Shown here: positions 1-11,300 of the stretch, piece after piece
Position numbering within the stretch: position 1 is the first letter of the stretch
Layout: each line of letters starts with the position of its first letter
Assembly (NCBI RefSeq): GCF_009380165.1
Contig: NZ_WHUF01000009.1
Location: 62,001-126,000 of the forward strand
DNA: 64,000 nt
Reading direction: 5' to 3'
DNA from: Rugamonas rivuli
GTDB taxonomy: Bacteria > Pseudomonadota > Gammaproteobacteria > Burkholderiales > Burkholderiaceae_D
The notes under the pieces: generated by a model
The model's input: only the letters and a program-made list of their open reading frames with translations
Database searches by the model: none
Told to the model about the DNA's origin: nothing
Made by a program: the position numbers and the translations under genes

Positions 1-2132
1 GCCATGCCGGGGCCGTGGTGGATGTTGTAGCCGAAGGGGATGAACTCGACGTTGTCGTAGCCGTCGGTGATGGCGCGGATTTTTTCGGCGACATCGGGAT
101 TCGAACCGTCGATCACGTACACGCGGTTGCCGTAGAACTGGCGCAGCGTGCGCAGCAGCGCTTCGATCAGGTCCGGCGCGTTGTAGGACACGGTGACGAT
201 GGGGATGTCGGCGATGCGCACCGGTTCGGCCAGGGGGTGCTCCGACGGTTCCTGCGGACGCACCGCGTGTTCCGGCGCGGCCAGGCGCGGCGCGGCCGGC
301 TTGGCGACCTTCTGCAGCGCCGCTTCCAGGTTGCGCACGAAGCGCGGGCTGTCGAACAGCGGGCAGGTCAGGCGGTTGGCGGCCAGCTGGCGCTTCATCG
401 AGGCGATGCGGGCCGGGTCGTTGGCCAACGCCACGGCCTTTTCTTCGTAGTCGGCGAAGTTGTAGGTGATCAGCTGCGGCAGGTCGACCGCGCGCAGCAG
501 GCTGCCCGCCATGCGCGACGAGAAGGTCTGGCCGGCGCAGGTCAGCAGCGGCAGGCCGGCCCACAGGGCGTCGCTGGCGGTGGTGCCGGCGTTGAACGGG
601 AAGGTGTCGAGGAACAGGTCGGCCAGCTGGTAGCGCGCCAGGTATTCGGCCGGCACGGCGCGGCTGTTGAAGATCAGGCGTTCGCGGGCTATGCCGGCTT
701 CCTCGGCGTAGCGGTACAGGTTCTCGCGCACTTCAGGGTAATCGGCCACCAGCCACAGCACGCTGTTCGGCACGCGGCGCAGGATGTTCATCCACACGGT
801 GAACAGGTCGGGCGTGAACTTGAAGTTGTTGTTGAACGAGACGAAGACGAAGGCGTCTTCCGGCAGGTTGACGCTGGCGCGGGTCGGCTTGGCGGCGATC
901 AGGCGCTGGCGGTCGTTGATCTGGAAGGTGTCCGGCAGGTACAGCGGCTTCTCGGTGAAGTCCTTGGTCATTTCCGGCGTGATCAGGAATTCGTCGGCGA
1001 TCACGTAATCGACGCCGGGCAGGCCGGTGCTGCCGGGGAAGCCGAGGTAGGTCAGCTGCACCGGCGCCGGGCGGTAGGCCAGGATGTTCGGGCGCGCACC
1101 CAAGGTCAGGCCGTGCAGGTCGACCAGGATGTCGATTTCGTGGGCGCGGATGGTGCGCGCGGCCTGCTCGTCGGAGAGCTTGTCGATGCGGATGTAGTGG
1201 TCCATGGCCTTGACCACGCGGGCGCGGATCGGCGAACCGTCTTCGCGGCTCCAGCTGAAGGCGTAGACCTCGAACTTGCTGCGGTCGTGCAGCTCGTACA
1301 GCTCGGCGGTCAGGATGGAGACCGCGTGCGAGCAAAAGTCCGACGACAGGTAGCCGATGCGCAGGCGGCCGTGGCCGTAGCCGTGCTGGCCGGTCAGCGG
1401 CGCGACGGCGGCGTTGACTTTCTCGTTGACGAAGCGGCGCGCGGCGGCCAGCTGCTGGGCCGGGTCGGCCGAGGCGCTGAGCATGGCCAGCGCCGAGGTG
1501 CCATCCATCATGGTAGCGACCGAGATGTGTTCGAGGCCGCTGTAGACCGGCCATTCGCACTGTTTCTGGCGCAGGTGGACCCAGTGGGTCATGACGTTGG
1601 CCTGTTGCGGATCGACGCGCAGGCTCAGCGCCAGCATGGCTTCGGCCTCGGGATAGCGCTTGCGGATTTCCAGCAGGCGGCCGAGGTTGTTCAGGGTTTG
1701 CACGTACAGCGTCGGATTGGTCTTGATATCCGGCTGCACTTCATCGGTGAGGATGGTCTTCCACATCGCCAGCGCGTCTTCCGGGCGGCCGGTGCGTTCC
1801 AGCAGCGTGCCGAGATTGAGGCGGGCTTCGACGAAGCCGGGGTTCTGGGCGATGGCCTTGCGCAGCACGGCTTCGGCGCCGACATCGTCGCCGGAATTGG
1901 ACAGCACGACGGCCAGGTTGAAGCAGGCGGCGTAGACCAGCGGCGACGGCGTGTGGTCGATCCAGGCGCGGTACAGGGCGATGGCGGCGGGCAGTTGCCC
2001 GCTTTCCTGCAACACGGCGGCGGCGCCGAACAGGTCGCCGATGGACAGCGCGCCCTTGACGGCCAGTGCCATAACGGTGCCCAGCGGGCTGTTATCGATG
2101 GGAGCGGGTGTGGCAGGTACTTGTGCGGTCAT
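1..2132 (-). CDS. TPR / GT41 (O-GlcNAc transferase-like) glycosyltransferase with a second GT domain, 3' end outside window
   Basis: The minus-strand frame is open from ATG 2132 to the window edge (over 710 residues, no stop). The N-terminal ~200 residues contain TPR-like helical repeats (AEAVLRKAIAQNPGFVEARLNLG). A GT41 catalytic core follows: RIGYLSSDFCSHAVS, then ILVDLHGLTLGARP, RPAPVQLTYLGFPGS, FVSFNNNFKFTPD, PNSVLWLVAD, and FLDTFPFNAGTTASDALWAG. These match the two Rossmann halves of O-GlcNAc transferase, including the Lys in FKFTPD at the UDP-contact position. A proline-rich linker leads into IPIVTVSYNAPDLIEALL and VYVIDGS, the start of a GT-A (GT2-like) domain that leaves the window. 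Family members transfer a sugar from UDP-sugar to Ser/Thr or Asn of proteins. The gene lies directly downstream of, and on the same strand as, a 3,300-residue Ser/Thr-rich repeat protein, which I infer may be its acceptor. No strong ribosome binding site was seen. Confidence 0.9.
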   Translation of the reverse strand, partial: MTAQVPATPAPIDNSPLGTVMALAVKGALSIGDLFGAAAVLQESGQLPAAIALYRAWIDHTPSPLVYAACFNLAVVLSNSGDDVGAEAVLRKAIAQNPGFVEARLNLGTLLERTGRPEDALAMWKTILTDEVQPDIKTNPTLYVQTLNNLGRLLEIRKRYPEAEAMLALSLRVDPQQANVMTHWVHLRQKQCEWPVYSGLEHISVATMMDGTSALAMLSASADPAQQLAAARRFVNEKVNAAVAPLTGQHGYGHGRLRIGYLSSDFCSHAVSILTAELYELHDRSKFEVYAFSWSREDGSPIRARVVKAMDHYIRIDKLSDEQAARTIRAHEIDILVDLHGLTLGARPNILAYRPAPVQLTYLGFPGSTGLPGVDYVIADEFLITPEMTKDFTEKPLYLPDTFQINDRQRLIAAKPTRASVNLPEDAFVFVSFNNNFKFTPDLFTVWMNILRRVPNSVLWLVADYPEVRENLYRYAEEAGIARERLIFNSRAVPAEYLARYQLADLFLDTFPFNAGTTASDALWAGLPLLTCAGQTFSSRMAGSLLRAVDLPQLITYNFADYEEKAVALANDPARIASMKRQLAANRLTCPLFDSPRFVRNLEAALQKVAKPAAPRLAAPEHAVRPQEPSEHPLAEPVRIADIPIVTVSYNAPDLIEALLRTLRQFYGNRVYVIDGSNPDVAEKIRAITDGYDNVEFIPFGYNIHHGPGM

Positions 2133-2275
2133 AGCTAGGCTTAGGATGGGATGAGCCATAAAAGGTACGCACTATCATACCTTTTTGTCGCAGGGTAAGG
2201 GGCAACTTTTGGCACAGGAGCAAGACTGTAAAACCCCACCTGCTCAACAGATAGGCAACCCCCATCCCGGGAGTC

Positions 2276-2303
2276 GGGGTCGGACCCGTTCGGGTCCGAC
2301 CCC
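2276..2303. repeat. Perfect intergenic hairpin (GGGGTCGGACCC type)
   Basis: GGGGTCGGACCC (2276-2287), loop GTTC, then its exact complement (2292-2303): a perfect 12-bp stem between the giant repeat gene and the glycosyltransferase gene. No T tract follows on either strand, so it is not a classical intrinsic terminator. From memory, this type of palindrome recurs between genes in Oxalobacteraceae genomes. It may act as a REP-like element, mRNA stabiliser or attenuator. Confidence 0.7.
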
Positions 2304-2322
2304 TGGCCGTGGCCTTGCGGGG

Positions 2323-5300
2323 TTAGCGGTTGGGGACGCTGAACCAGTTGCCGGCGTTGCGCGCGGCGTCTTCGTGCTGGTTGCTCAGCGCGGTTGCCGC
2401 GCCTTGCAGCGCCTGGCGGCTGCGGTAGTGCTGCATGGCGTCGGCCAGTGCTTGTGCATTGGCATCGCTTGTTGCCGCATCGCTCGGCTTGGTCAGCGCC
2501 GCCTGTGGCGCAGGCGCCGCAGATGCCGCGCTGGCATACGTCGCCATCGCGTTGCTCAGGCCGCTCACCTGTTGCTGCAGCGTGGCTGCGGCGGTGGTCG
2601 CGGTCTTCTGCGCCAGGAACCAGACGTCGGCGCTGGCGTGGGTGCTGCCGTCGGTGCCGGTGTAGCTCGATGTCAGGCCGATGGCGTTGCCGTTCTGTAG
2701 CGTCAGCGTGTGCTGGGCGTCGGTGCCGATGGCAGCGATGCCCAGCTGGTCCAGCGTCTTCAGCTCGTCCGCCTGGCTGATGCCGTCGGAGTTGGCGTCC
2801 ACCCAGACCCGCAGCGCGCCGAAGGCGCTGTCGGCGCTGGTGATCTGGCCGTCGCCGTTGCTGTCGAGCGATTTCAGCGCGGCGTAGCCGTCGGCCGCTT
2901 TGCTGCCGTCCGCCAGCGTGGTGGCGCTGCCGAACAGCTCGCCGCCGTCGTTGATGACGCCGTCGCCGTTGCGGTCCAGGGCCAGCAAGCCGTCGTGGGC
3001 GTCGACCCAGCCGGTGTTGACCTTCTTGCCTTCGGCGCGGATGTCGAACTGCACGCCGGCCGCGATGCCCAGCGTCTGCACGCCGTTGCCGTCCAGGTCC
3101 AGCACCAGCGGCGTGGCATAGTTGCTCGACGAAGCGTTCAGCGCCATGGTCTGCGTGACCGACATCGCGCCGACCTGGCCGCCGGTGAAGGCGTTGGCCT
3201 GGGTGACGCTGAGCGCGGCCAGTCCGGCCGTGGTCAGCGACGGCACCTGACCGGCCGTGAACGCGGCGATCTGGTCGGTGGTGAAGACGATCAGCTGGCT
3301 GGTTTTCAGGCCGGCCACTTGGGCATTGGTCAGGCCGGCGATCTGCGTGGTCGACAGGTAGCCGATCTGCGTCGCCGTCAGCGAACCGAGCTGGCTGGTG
3401 GTCCAGGCGCCCAGTTGCGTGGTGGTGAAGGCGTTGATCTGGTCGATGGTCAGCGCGGCGATCTGGGCGTTTTTCAGCGCCGCCATCTGCGTGGTGGTCA
3501 GCGCCGCGGCCTGGGTGCCGGTCAGCGCGTTGAGCTGGGTGCTGGTCAGCGTCTGGATCTGCGAGGTGGTCACGGCTTGCAGCTGGTCGGTGTTGAACGC
3601 GGCCATCTGGTCCACCGTCAGCGCGGTGATCTGGCTGAGCTTGATGCTGGCGACTTGCGCCGTGGTCAGCGCCTGGATCTGCGTGTTCGACAGCGCGGCC
3701 AGTTGCGTGGTGTTCAGGTAGCCGATCTGCGCGGTGCGCAGCGCGGCGATCTGGCTGGTGCTCAGCGCGAACATCTGGTCGGCCGTCATCGCGCCCAGTT
3801 GCAGGCTGGTCAGCGCCTGGATCTGTGCGGTGTTGAGGCCGGCCAGTTGGCTGACGTCCAGGCTGCTCACCTGCAGGGTGCCCAGCGCGGCCACGTCGGC
3901 CGTCTGCAAGGCGCCGATCTGGTTGGTCGACAGCGCGACGATGGCGTTGATGCTCAGCGAGGCCGCTTGCGCGGTGCTCAGCGCGGCGATCTGGTCGGTG
4001 CTGAGGACGTTGACTTGCGGTACGTCGATGGCGGCGATCTGCGCGGTTTTCAGGCCGCGGATCTGCGCCGTCGTCAGCGCGACGGTCTGGTCGGTGGACA
4101 GGCCGATGAACTGGCTGGCGGTCAGCGCGGCCAGGTCTTGCGTGTCCAGCGCGGCCACTTGCGCGGTGCTCAGCGCGGCCAGCTGGTCGGCGGTCAGCGT
4201 CGGCATTTGCGCGGTGGACAGGCCGGTGATCTGGGCCGTCTGCAAGGCGACGATCTGGTCGGTGGACAGGCTGCTGGCCTGGGCGGTGGTCAGCGCGGCG
4301 AGCTGCGCGGTTTTCAGCGCGCGGATCTGGTCGCTGCCCAGCGCTTGCAGGTTGGCGATGGTCAGGCCGTAGGCCAGCTGCGCGGTGCTCAGCGCGGCGA
4401 TGTGGTCGGTGTCCAGCGCCGCCACCTGCTTGGTCTGCAGGCCGTTGGCCAGCTGGGCGGTGCTGAAGGCGGCCAGTTGCGCCAGGCTCAGCGCGTTGAG
4501 CTGGGCGCTGCCCAGTTCGGCGATCTGGACCGAGCTGAAGGCGGCGATCTGGCGCGTGCCCATGGCGTTCAAGTCCACGGTTTCCAGCGCGACGATCTGG
4601 TCGGTGGTGAGCGAGGCGATTTGCTGCGTGCTCAGCGTCGAGGCTTGCGCGGTGCTCAGCGCGACGATCTGGTCGGTCGTCAGCGCCTGCACCTGGCTGG
4701 TGGCTAGCGCGACGGTCTGCGCGGTGCGCAGCGCAACGATCTGGTCGGTGGTCAGCGCAGCGATGCTGTCGCTGCTCAAGCCGTAGGCCAGCTGCGCCGT
4801 GCCCAGCGCGGCGATGTGGGCGCTGTCCAGCGCGGCCAGCTGGGCCGTGCGCAGGCCGTTGCTGAGCTGGCTGGTGGTCAGCGCGCCCAGTTCGGCCGTG
4901 GTCAGCGCGTTCAACTGGTCGCTGCCCAGCGCGGCGATCTGGTCGCTGCCCAGGGCCACCATCTGGCGCGTGGTGAAGGACGACAGGTCGGCCGTTTCCA
5001 GTGCGACGATCTGCGCCGTGGTGAGCGCGGCCACCTGGCGCGTGGCCAGCGACGTGGCTTGCGCCGTGGTCAGGGCGACGATCTGGTCGGTGTTCAAGCC
5101 ACCGGCGACCTGGTCGGTCGTCAGGGCCGCGACCTGGCTGGTGCTCAGCGAGGCGAACTGGTCGGTCAGCAGGGCCAGCAACTGGTCGCTGCCCAGCGTG
5201 GTGATTTGCGCGGTGCTCAGCGCGGCCAGGTCGGCCGTTTCCAGCGCGCCGACCTGGTTGCTGGTCAGCGCGGTCAGTTGCACGCTGCTCAGCGAGCGGA

Positions 5301-8300
5301 CTTGCGCCGTGCTCAGCGCGACGATCTGGTCGGTGCCCAGGCTGCTGAACTGCGCGGCCAGCAGGTGGCTGACGGCGCTGGTGCCCAGCGCGGCGAACTG
5401 GTCGGTGGTGAGCGCGCCCAGCTGGTCGGTGCTCAGCGACGGTGCTTGCAGCGAGGTCAGCGCGGCGACCTGCGTGGTGCTCAGCTGGCCGAATTGCGCG
5501 GCCGTCAGCGAGGCCAGCATCTGCGTGGTCAGGCCGGTGAAGGCGCTGGTCGACAGGGCGTTCAACTGGTCGCTGGTCAGCGCGGCGAACTGCGCCGTGC
5601 TGAACGCGGCCAGCTGGTTGCTGCGCAGCGCCACGAAGTCCATGGTGCTGAGGGCAACGATCTGGTTGGTGCTGAGGGCTGTGATCTGCGCGGTGCTCAG
5701 CGTGCCGACCTGGGCGGTGCCCAGCACGGCGATGTGGTCGGTGCTCAGCGCGGCGATCTGGCCGCTGCCCAGGCCGACGATCTGCGCGGTGGTCAGGGCG
5801 CTGACCAGGCCGGTGGTCAGGGCGGCGATGTTGGCGCTGCCGATGGCGGCGATCTGCGACGATTTCAGCGCGGCGAAGTCGGCCGTTTCCAGCGCATCGA
5901 GCTGGTCGCTGCTGAGGGCGGCCACTTGCGCGGTGCTCAGCGAGGCGGCTTGCATGCTGCTCAGGGCCACCATCTGGTCGGTGGTGATGGCGCCGAACTG
6001 GGCGGCGTTGAGCGCGCCGATCTGCGTGCTCGACAGCGTGGCGAAGTTGTCGGTGCTGATGGCGGCGATCTGGTTGCTGCCCAGCGCGCCCAGCTGGCGG
6101 GTCGCCAGGTTGTCCACTTGCAGCGTGGTCAGCGCGGCGATCTGCGCGGTGGTCAGCGAGGCGGCCTGGGCCGAGGTCAGCGCGTCCATCTGCGCCGTGG
6201 TCAGGTTTTGCAGCTGGTCCATCGTCAGCGAGATCAGCTGGTTGGTGCTCAGCGCCTGCACTTGCGCGGTTTTCAGCGCTTGCAGGTCGTCGGTGGTGAT
6301 GGATTGCAGCTGGTCGGTCGACAGCGCCAGCAGCTGGTTGCTGCTCAGCGCGGCCACCTGCAGCGTGGTCAGCGAGGCGATGTGGGCCAGGTCCAGCTGG
6401 GTGATCTGCAAGGTGCCCAGCGCCAGGATCTGGTTGGACAGCAGCGCGGCCAGGTCTTCCAGTTCCATCGTGGCCAGCTGGTCGGAGCTGAGGGCGGCCA
6501 GTTGCGCCGTGCCCAGTTGCGTGTATTGCTGCGTGGTCAGCTGCGCGATCTGCGTGGTGCTCAGCGCGCGGAATTGCGCCGTGGTCAGCGCGTTGAGCTG
6601 GGCCGAACCCAGGCTCTGCCACTGGTCGACGATCAGCGCGTTGAGCTGGTCGCTGCCGAGGGCGGCGATCTGCGCGGCTTTCAGCGCGCCCAGGTCGTCG
6701 GTGTTCAAGGCCTGGATCTGTGCCGAGCTCAGCGCCAGCAACTGGTTGGTGGTCAGCGCCTGCGCCTGCGCGGTGGTCAGCGCGGCGATGCGGTCGGCCG
6801 CCAGCGCCTGCACCTGGCCGGTGCCGAGGGCGGCGATCTGCGCGGTCTTCAGCGCGGCCAGGTCTTCGGTTTCAATCGCGCCCAGCTGCTGCGTGCTCAG
6901 CGCGGCCACCTGGGCCGTGCCCAGCGCCTGGAATTGCTGCGTGGTCAGCGCGACGATCTGGTCCGAGCTCAGCGACTGGACCTGGGCGCTGCTGAAGGCG
7001 TTCAACTGGGTCGCGCCCAGGCCCTGCACCTGGGCCAGCGCCAGTGCGGCGATCTGGTCGCTGTTGAGGGCGGCGATCTGCGCGGTCTTCAGCGCGGACA
7101 GTTCATCGCTGCTCAGCGCCTGCACCTGGTCGGTGGTCAGGGCGGCGACCTGGCCGGTGGACAGGCCGGCCGCCTGCGCGGTGGTCAGCGCCTGCACCTG
7201 GTCGGTGGTCAGCTGGGTGATCTGCAGCGTCTTGAACGCGGCGATCTGCGAGGTCTTCATCGCGGCCAGGTCTTGCAGTTCCAGCGCGCGCAGCTGGTCG
7301 CTGCTCAGCACGCCGATGCCGGCGGTGCTGACGCTGGCGATCTGTTTGGTGGTCAGCGCGACGATCTGGTTGGTGGTGAAGGCTGCAATCTGGTCGGTGG
7401 TCAGGCCGGCGATCTGGTTCAGCGTCAGCGCCTGGATCTGGTCGGTGCTCAGGTTGCTCAGCGCGCCCAGGGCGGCCAGCTGGGCGGCGCTCAGTGCGGC
7501 GAAGTCGGCGGTGCTCAGCGCGGCGATCTGGTCGGAGGACAGCGAGGACAGCTGGCCGGTGGTCATCGAGCCGACCTGGCTGCTGGTCAGCGCCATGATC
7601 TGGTCGGTGCTCAGCAGCGTGATCTGCGCGGTGCGCAGGGCGTTGATCTGCGCCGTCTTCAGCGCGGCGATTTCATCGGTGTTGAGCGCGGCCAGCTGGC
7701 CGGCGGTCAGGCTGGAGACCTGGCCGGTGGCCAGCCCCGCCACTTGCGCCGTGGTCAGCGAGGTGATCTGTGAGGTCTGCAAGCCCTGGAATTGCGCGGT
7801 GCTCAGCGAGGCCAATTGGGCCGCCGTCATCGCTTGCAGCTGGTCGGTGCTGATGGCGTCGAGCTGGTCGGTGCTCAGCGATTGCAGCTGCACGGTGCGC
7901 AGCGCGGCCAGGTCTTGCGTTTCCAGCGCGCGCACCTGGTCGGTGGCCAGCGCCGTCAATTGCTGCGAAGTCAGGTTGGCCACTTGCGTGACGCTGAGGC
8001 CGGCGATCTGGTCGCTGTTGAGCAGGATGAACTGGCTGGTGCTGAGCGCGGCGACCTGCAGCGTCTTGAAGGCGGCCAGGTCTTGCGTTTCCAGCGCGGC
8101 CAGCTGGGTGGCGCTCAGTGCGCGCACCTGGGCGGTGCCGAGGTTGGCGGCCTGCTGCGTGCTCAGCGCGACGATCTGGTCGGTGGTCAGCGATTGGAAC
8201 TGGGCGCTGCTCAAGGCCGCCAATTGCGCGATGCTCAGGGCGCGGAACTGGTCGCTGCCCAGCGCGTCGAGCTGGTCGGTGGTCAGGGCCAGGATTTGCC

Positions 8301-11300
8301 CGGTGCGCAGCGCGGCGATGTCGGCGCTGGAGAACACCTGCAATTGCGCGGTGCCGAGCGCGGTCAGCTGGCGCGTGCTCAGGCTGGCCACTTGCGTGGT
8401 GGTCAGCGCGGCGATCTGGGTGGTGGTGAGGCTGGCGATGACGTCGGTGCCCAGCGCGGCGAACTGCGCCGTCTTCAGGGCGGCGAAGTCCTGGCTTTCC
8501 ATCGCGTTCAACTGGTCGCTGCTGAGGGCGGCGATTTGCTGCGTGCCCAGGTTGCCGACTTGCAGGGTGGTCAGCGCGGCGATCTGGTCGCTGTTGAGCG
8601 TGGCGATCTGCGAGGTCTTCAGCGCGGCGATCTGCGCGGTCTTCATCAGCGACAAGCCTTGCGTGCCCAGCGCGACCAGCTGGTCGCTGCTCAGCATGGC
8701 CACTTGCGCCGTCACCAGGCTGTAGACCTGGACGGTGCTCAGGTTGGCGATCTGGGCGGTGGACAGCGCGGCCAGCTGGCTGCTGGCCAGTGCGGCCAAC
8801 TGGGCCGTGGTCATGGCTTGCAGCTGGGTGCTGCTCAGCGCGTTCAAATGGTCGGTGCTCAGGCCGGCGATCTGCGCGGTGCGCAGCGCGGCCAGGTCGC
8901 GGGTTTCCATCGCCGCGATCTGGGCCGTGCTCAGCGACTGCAACTGGCGCGTGCTCAGGCTGGCGAACTGCGCGCTGGTCAGCGCGACGATCTGGTCGGT
9001 GCTCAGCAGGTTGACCTGGTTGGTGCCGAGGGCGGCCAGTTGCGCAGTCTTCAGCGCGGCCAGGTCGTCGGTTTCGACGGCCAGCAATTGATCGCTGGAC
9101 AGTGCGGCGATCTGCTGGCTGCCCAGGCTGCTGGCCTGGGCGGTGGTCAGCGCGACGATCTGGTCGGTGCTCAGCGCGGCCAGCTGCTTGCTGCTCAAGG
9201 CGGCCAGCTGCTGGGTCTTCATCGCTTGCAGCTGGGCGGTGGTGATGGCGGCCACGGCGTTCGTGCCCAGGGCTAGCACTTGCTGCGTCTTCAGCGCCGA
9301 CAGGTCGGCCGTTTCCAACGCGACGATCTGGTCGGTGGACAGCAGGGCGATCTGCTGGGTCGCCAGCGCGCCCGCTTGCAGCGAGGTCAGCGCGACGATC
9401 TGGTCGGTGGTGACGGCGGCCAGCTGGTTCGAGCCCAGCGCGTTGAGCTGGGTCGATTTCAGCGAAGCCCAGTCGGTGGTGGTCAGCACGGCCACCTGTT
9501 CGGTCAGCAGGTAGCCGATCTGGGCGGTGCTGAAGGCGTTCACTTGCGCGGTGTTCAGCGCGCCCAGCTGGGCGGAGTTGAGCACGTGGATCTGGTCGGA
9601 CGTCAGTTGCGCGATCTGCGCGGTCTTCAGCGCGGCCACCTGGCCGACGGTCAGCGTGGCGACGGCCTTGGTGCCCAGGCCCAGCAGCTGGCTGGTTTGC
9701 AGCGCGGCGAAGTCCTGGGTTTCCATGGCGTTGAGCTGGTCGGTGCTCAGCGCGTTCAGCTGGGCCGGCGTCAGCGCGCCCGCTTGCGCGGTGGTCAGGG
9801 CGACGATCAGGTCGGTGCTCAGCGCGGCCACCTGGGCCGAGGTCAGGGCGACGATTTGCGCGGTTTTCAGTGCGGCGAAGTCGGCCGTTTCCAGCGCGTT
9901 CAGCTGGTTGGTCGACAGGGCGGCGATTTCACGCGTGCTCAGCGCGGCGGCTTGCGCGGTGGTCAGCGCGACGATCTGGTCGGTGGTCAGTGCGGCGACC
10001 TGGGCGGTGGTGAAGTTGCTCAGCTGGACGCTGGACAGCGACGCGAACTGCGCCGTGGTCAGGGCGGCGACGGCGTTGCTGCTCAGCGCGGCGGCCTGCT
10101 GCGATTTCAGCGCGACCAGGTCCTGGGTTTCCATCGCGGCGATCTGGTCGGTGCTGAGCACGGCGATCAGCTGGGTGGCCAGCGAGGCCACTTGCTGCGA
10201 GCCCAGGCCGACGATCTGGTCGGTGCCCAGCGCGGCGACTTGGGCGGTGCTGAAGGCCGCCAGTTGCGCGGTTTTCAGCGCGGCCAGGTCGCGGGTTTCC
10301 AATGCGGCGACCTGGTTGCTGCCCAGGGCGGCGATCTGGCGCGTGGTCAGCGAGGTGGCCTGGCCGGTGGTCAGCGCGACGATCTGGTTGGTGTCGAGCG
10401 CAACAATCTGCTGGGTGTTCAGCGCGGCCACCTGGGCCGTGGTCAGCGCGGCGATCTGGTCGGTGGTGAGGCTGCGGACGTTGCTGGTGCTCAGGCCCGC
10501 CAGCTGCTGGGTGCGCAATGCGGCCAGGTCTTGCGTGCTCATCGCGTTCAACTGGTCGCTGGACAGCGCCGACAGTTGCAGCGAGCTCAGCGCGTTGGCT
10601 TGCGCGGTCTTCAGCGCGACGATCTGGTCGGTGCTGAGCGAGGCGATCTGGCCGGTGCCCATGGCGGCCAGCTGCTGGGTTTTCAGCGAGGCCAGGTTGG
10701 CGGTGCTCAGCGCGCTCAGCTGCGTGGTCGACAGCGCGGCGACTTGTTGCGAGGCCAGGCCGGCGATGTGGGCGGTGTTCAGTGCGGCGATCTGGTCGGT
10801 GCCCAGTGCGGCCAGTTGCGTGGTCTTCAGCGCGCCCATTTGCAGCGAGGTCAGCGCGACGATCTGGTCGGTGCCGAGCGCGGCGATGCCGCTGGTGGCC
10901 AGGGCGGCGATCTGCAGCGTGCGCAGCGCGGCCAGGTCTTGCGTTTCCATCGCGGCCAGCAGCGTGGTGCTCAGGGCCGCCAGCTGTTGCGTGGCCAGGC
11001 CGGATGCTTGCGCGGTCGTCAGGCCGGCCAGCTGGGCCGTGCCCAGCGCGTTGATCTGGGCGGTGGTGAAGGCGGCCACCTGGGCCGTCTTCATCGCGGC
11101 CAGGTCGCGGGTTTCGATGGCTGCCACCTGGTCGGAGGTCAGCACGATGATTTGCTGCGTGCCCAGGGCGGCCACTTGCGCGCTGGTCAGCGCGACGATC
11201 TGGTCGGTGGACAGGCCGCGCAGCTGGCTGCTGCGCATGGCGGCGATCTGGGCCGTGGTCAGTGCGGCGACCTGGTCGGTGCTGAGCACGGCGGTGGTGG

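Noticed and set aside
15-2138. Plus-strand 707-codon open frame.
   Set aside because: The minus-strand frame gives clear GT41 motifs; the plus frame is a low-complexity shadow.
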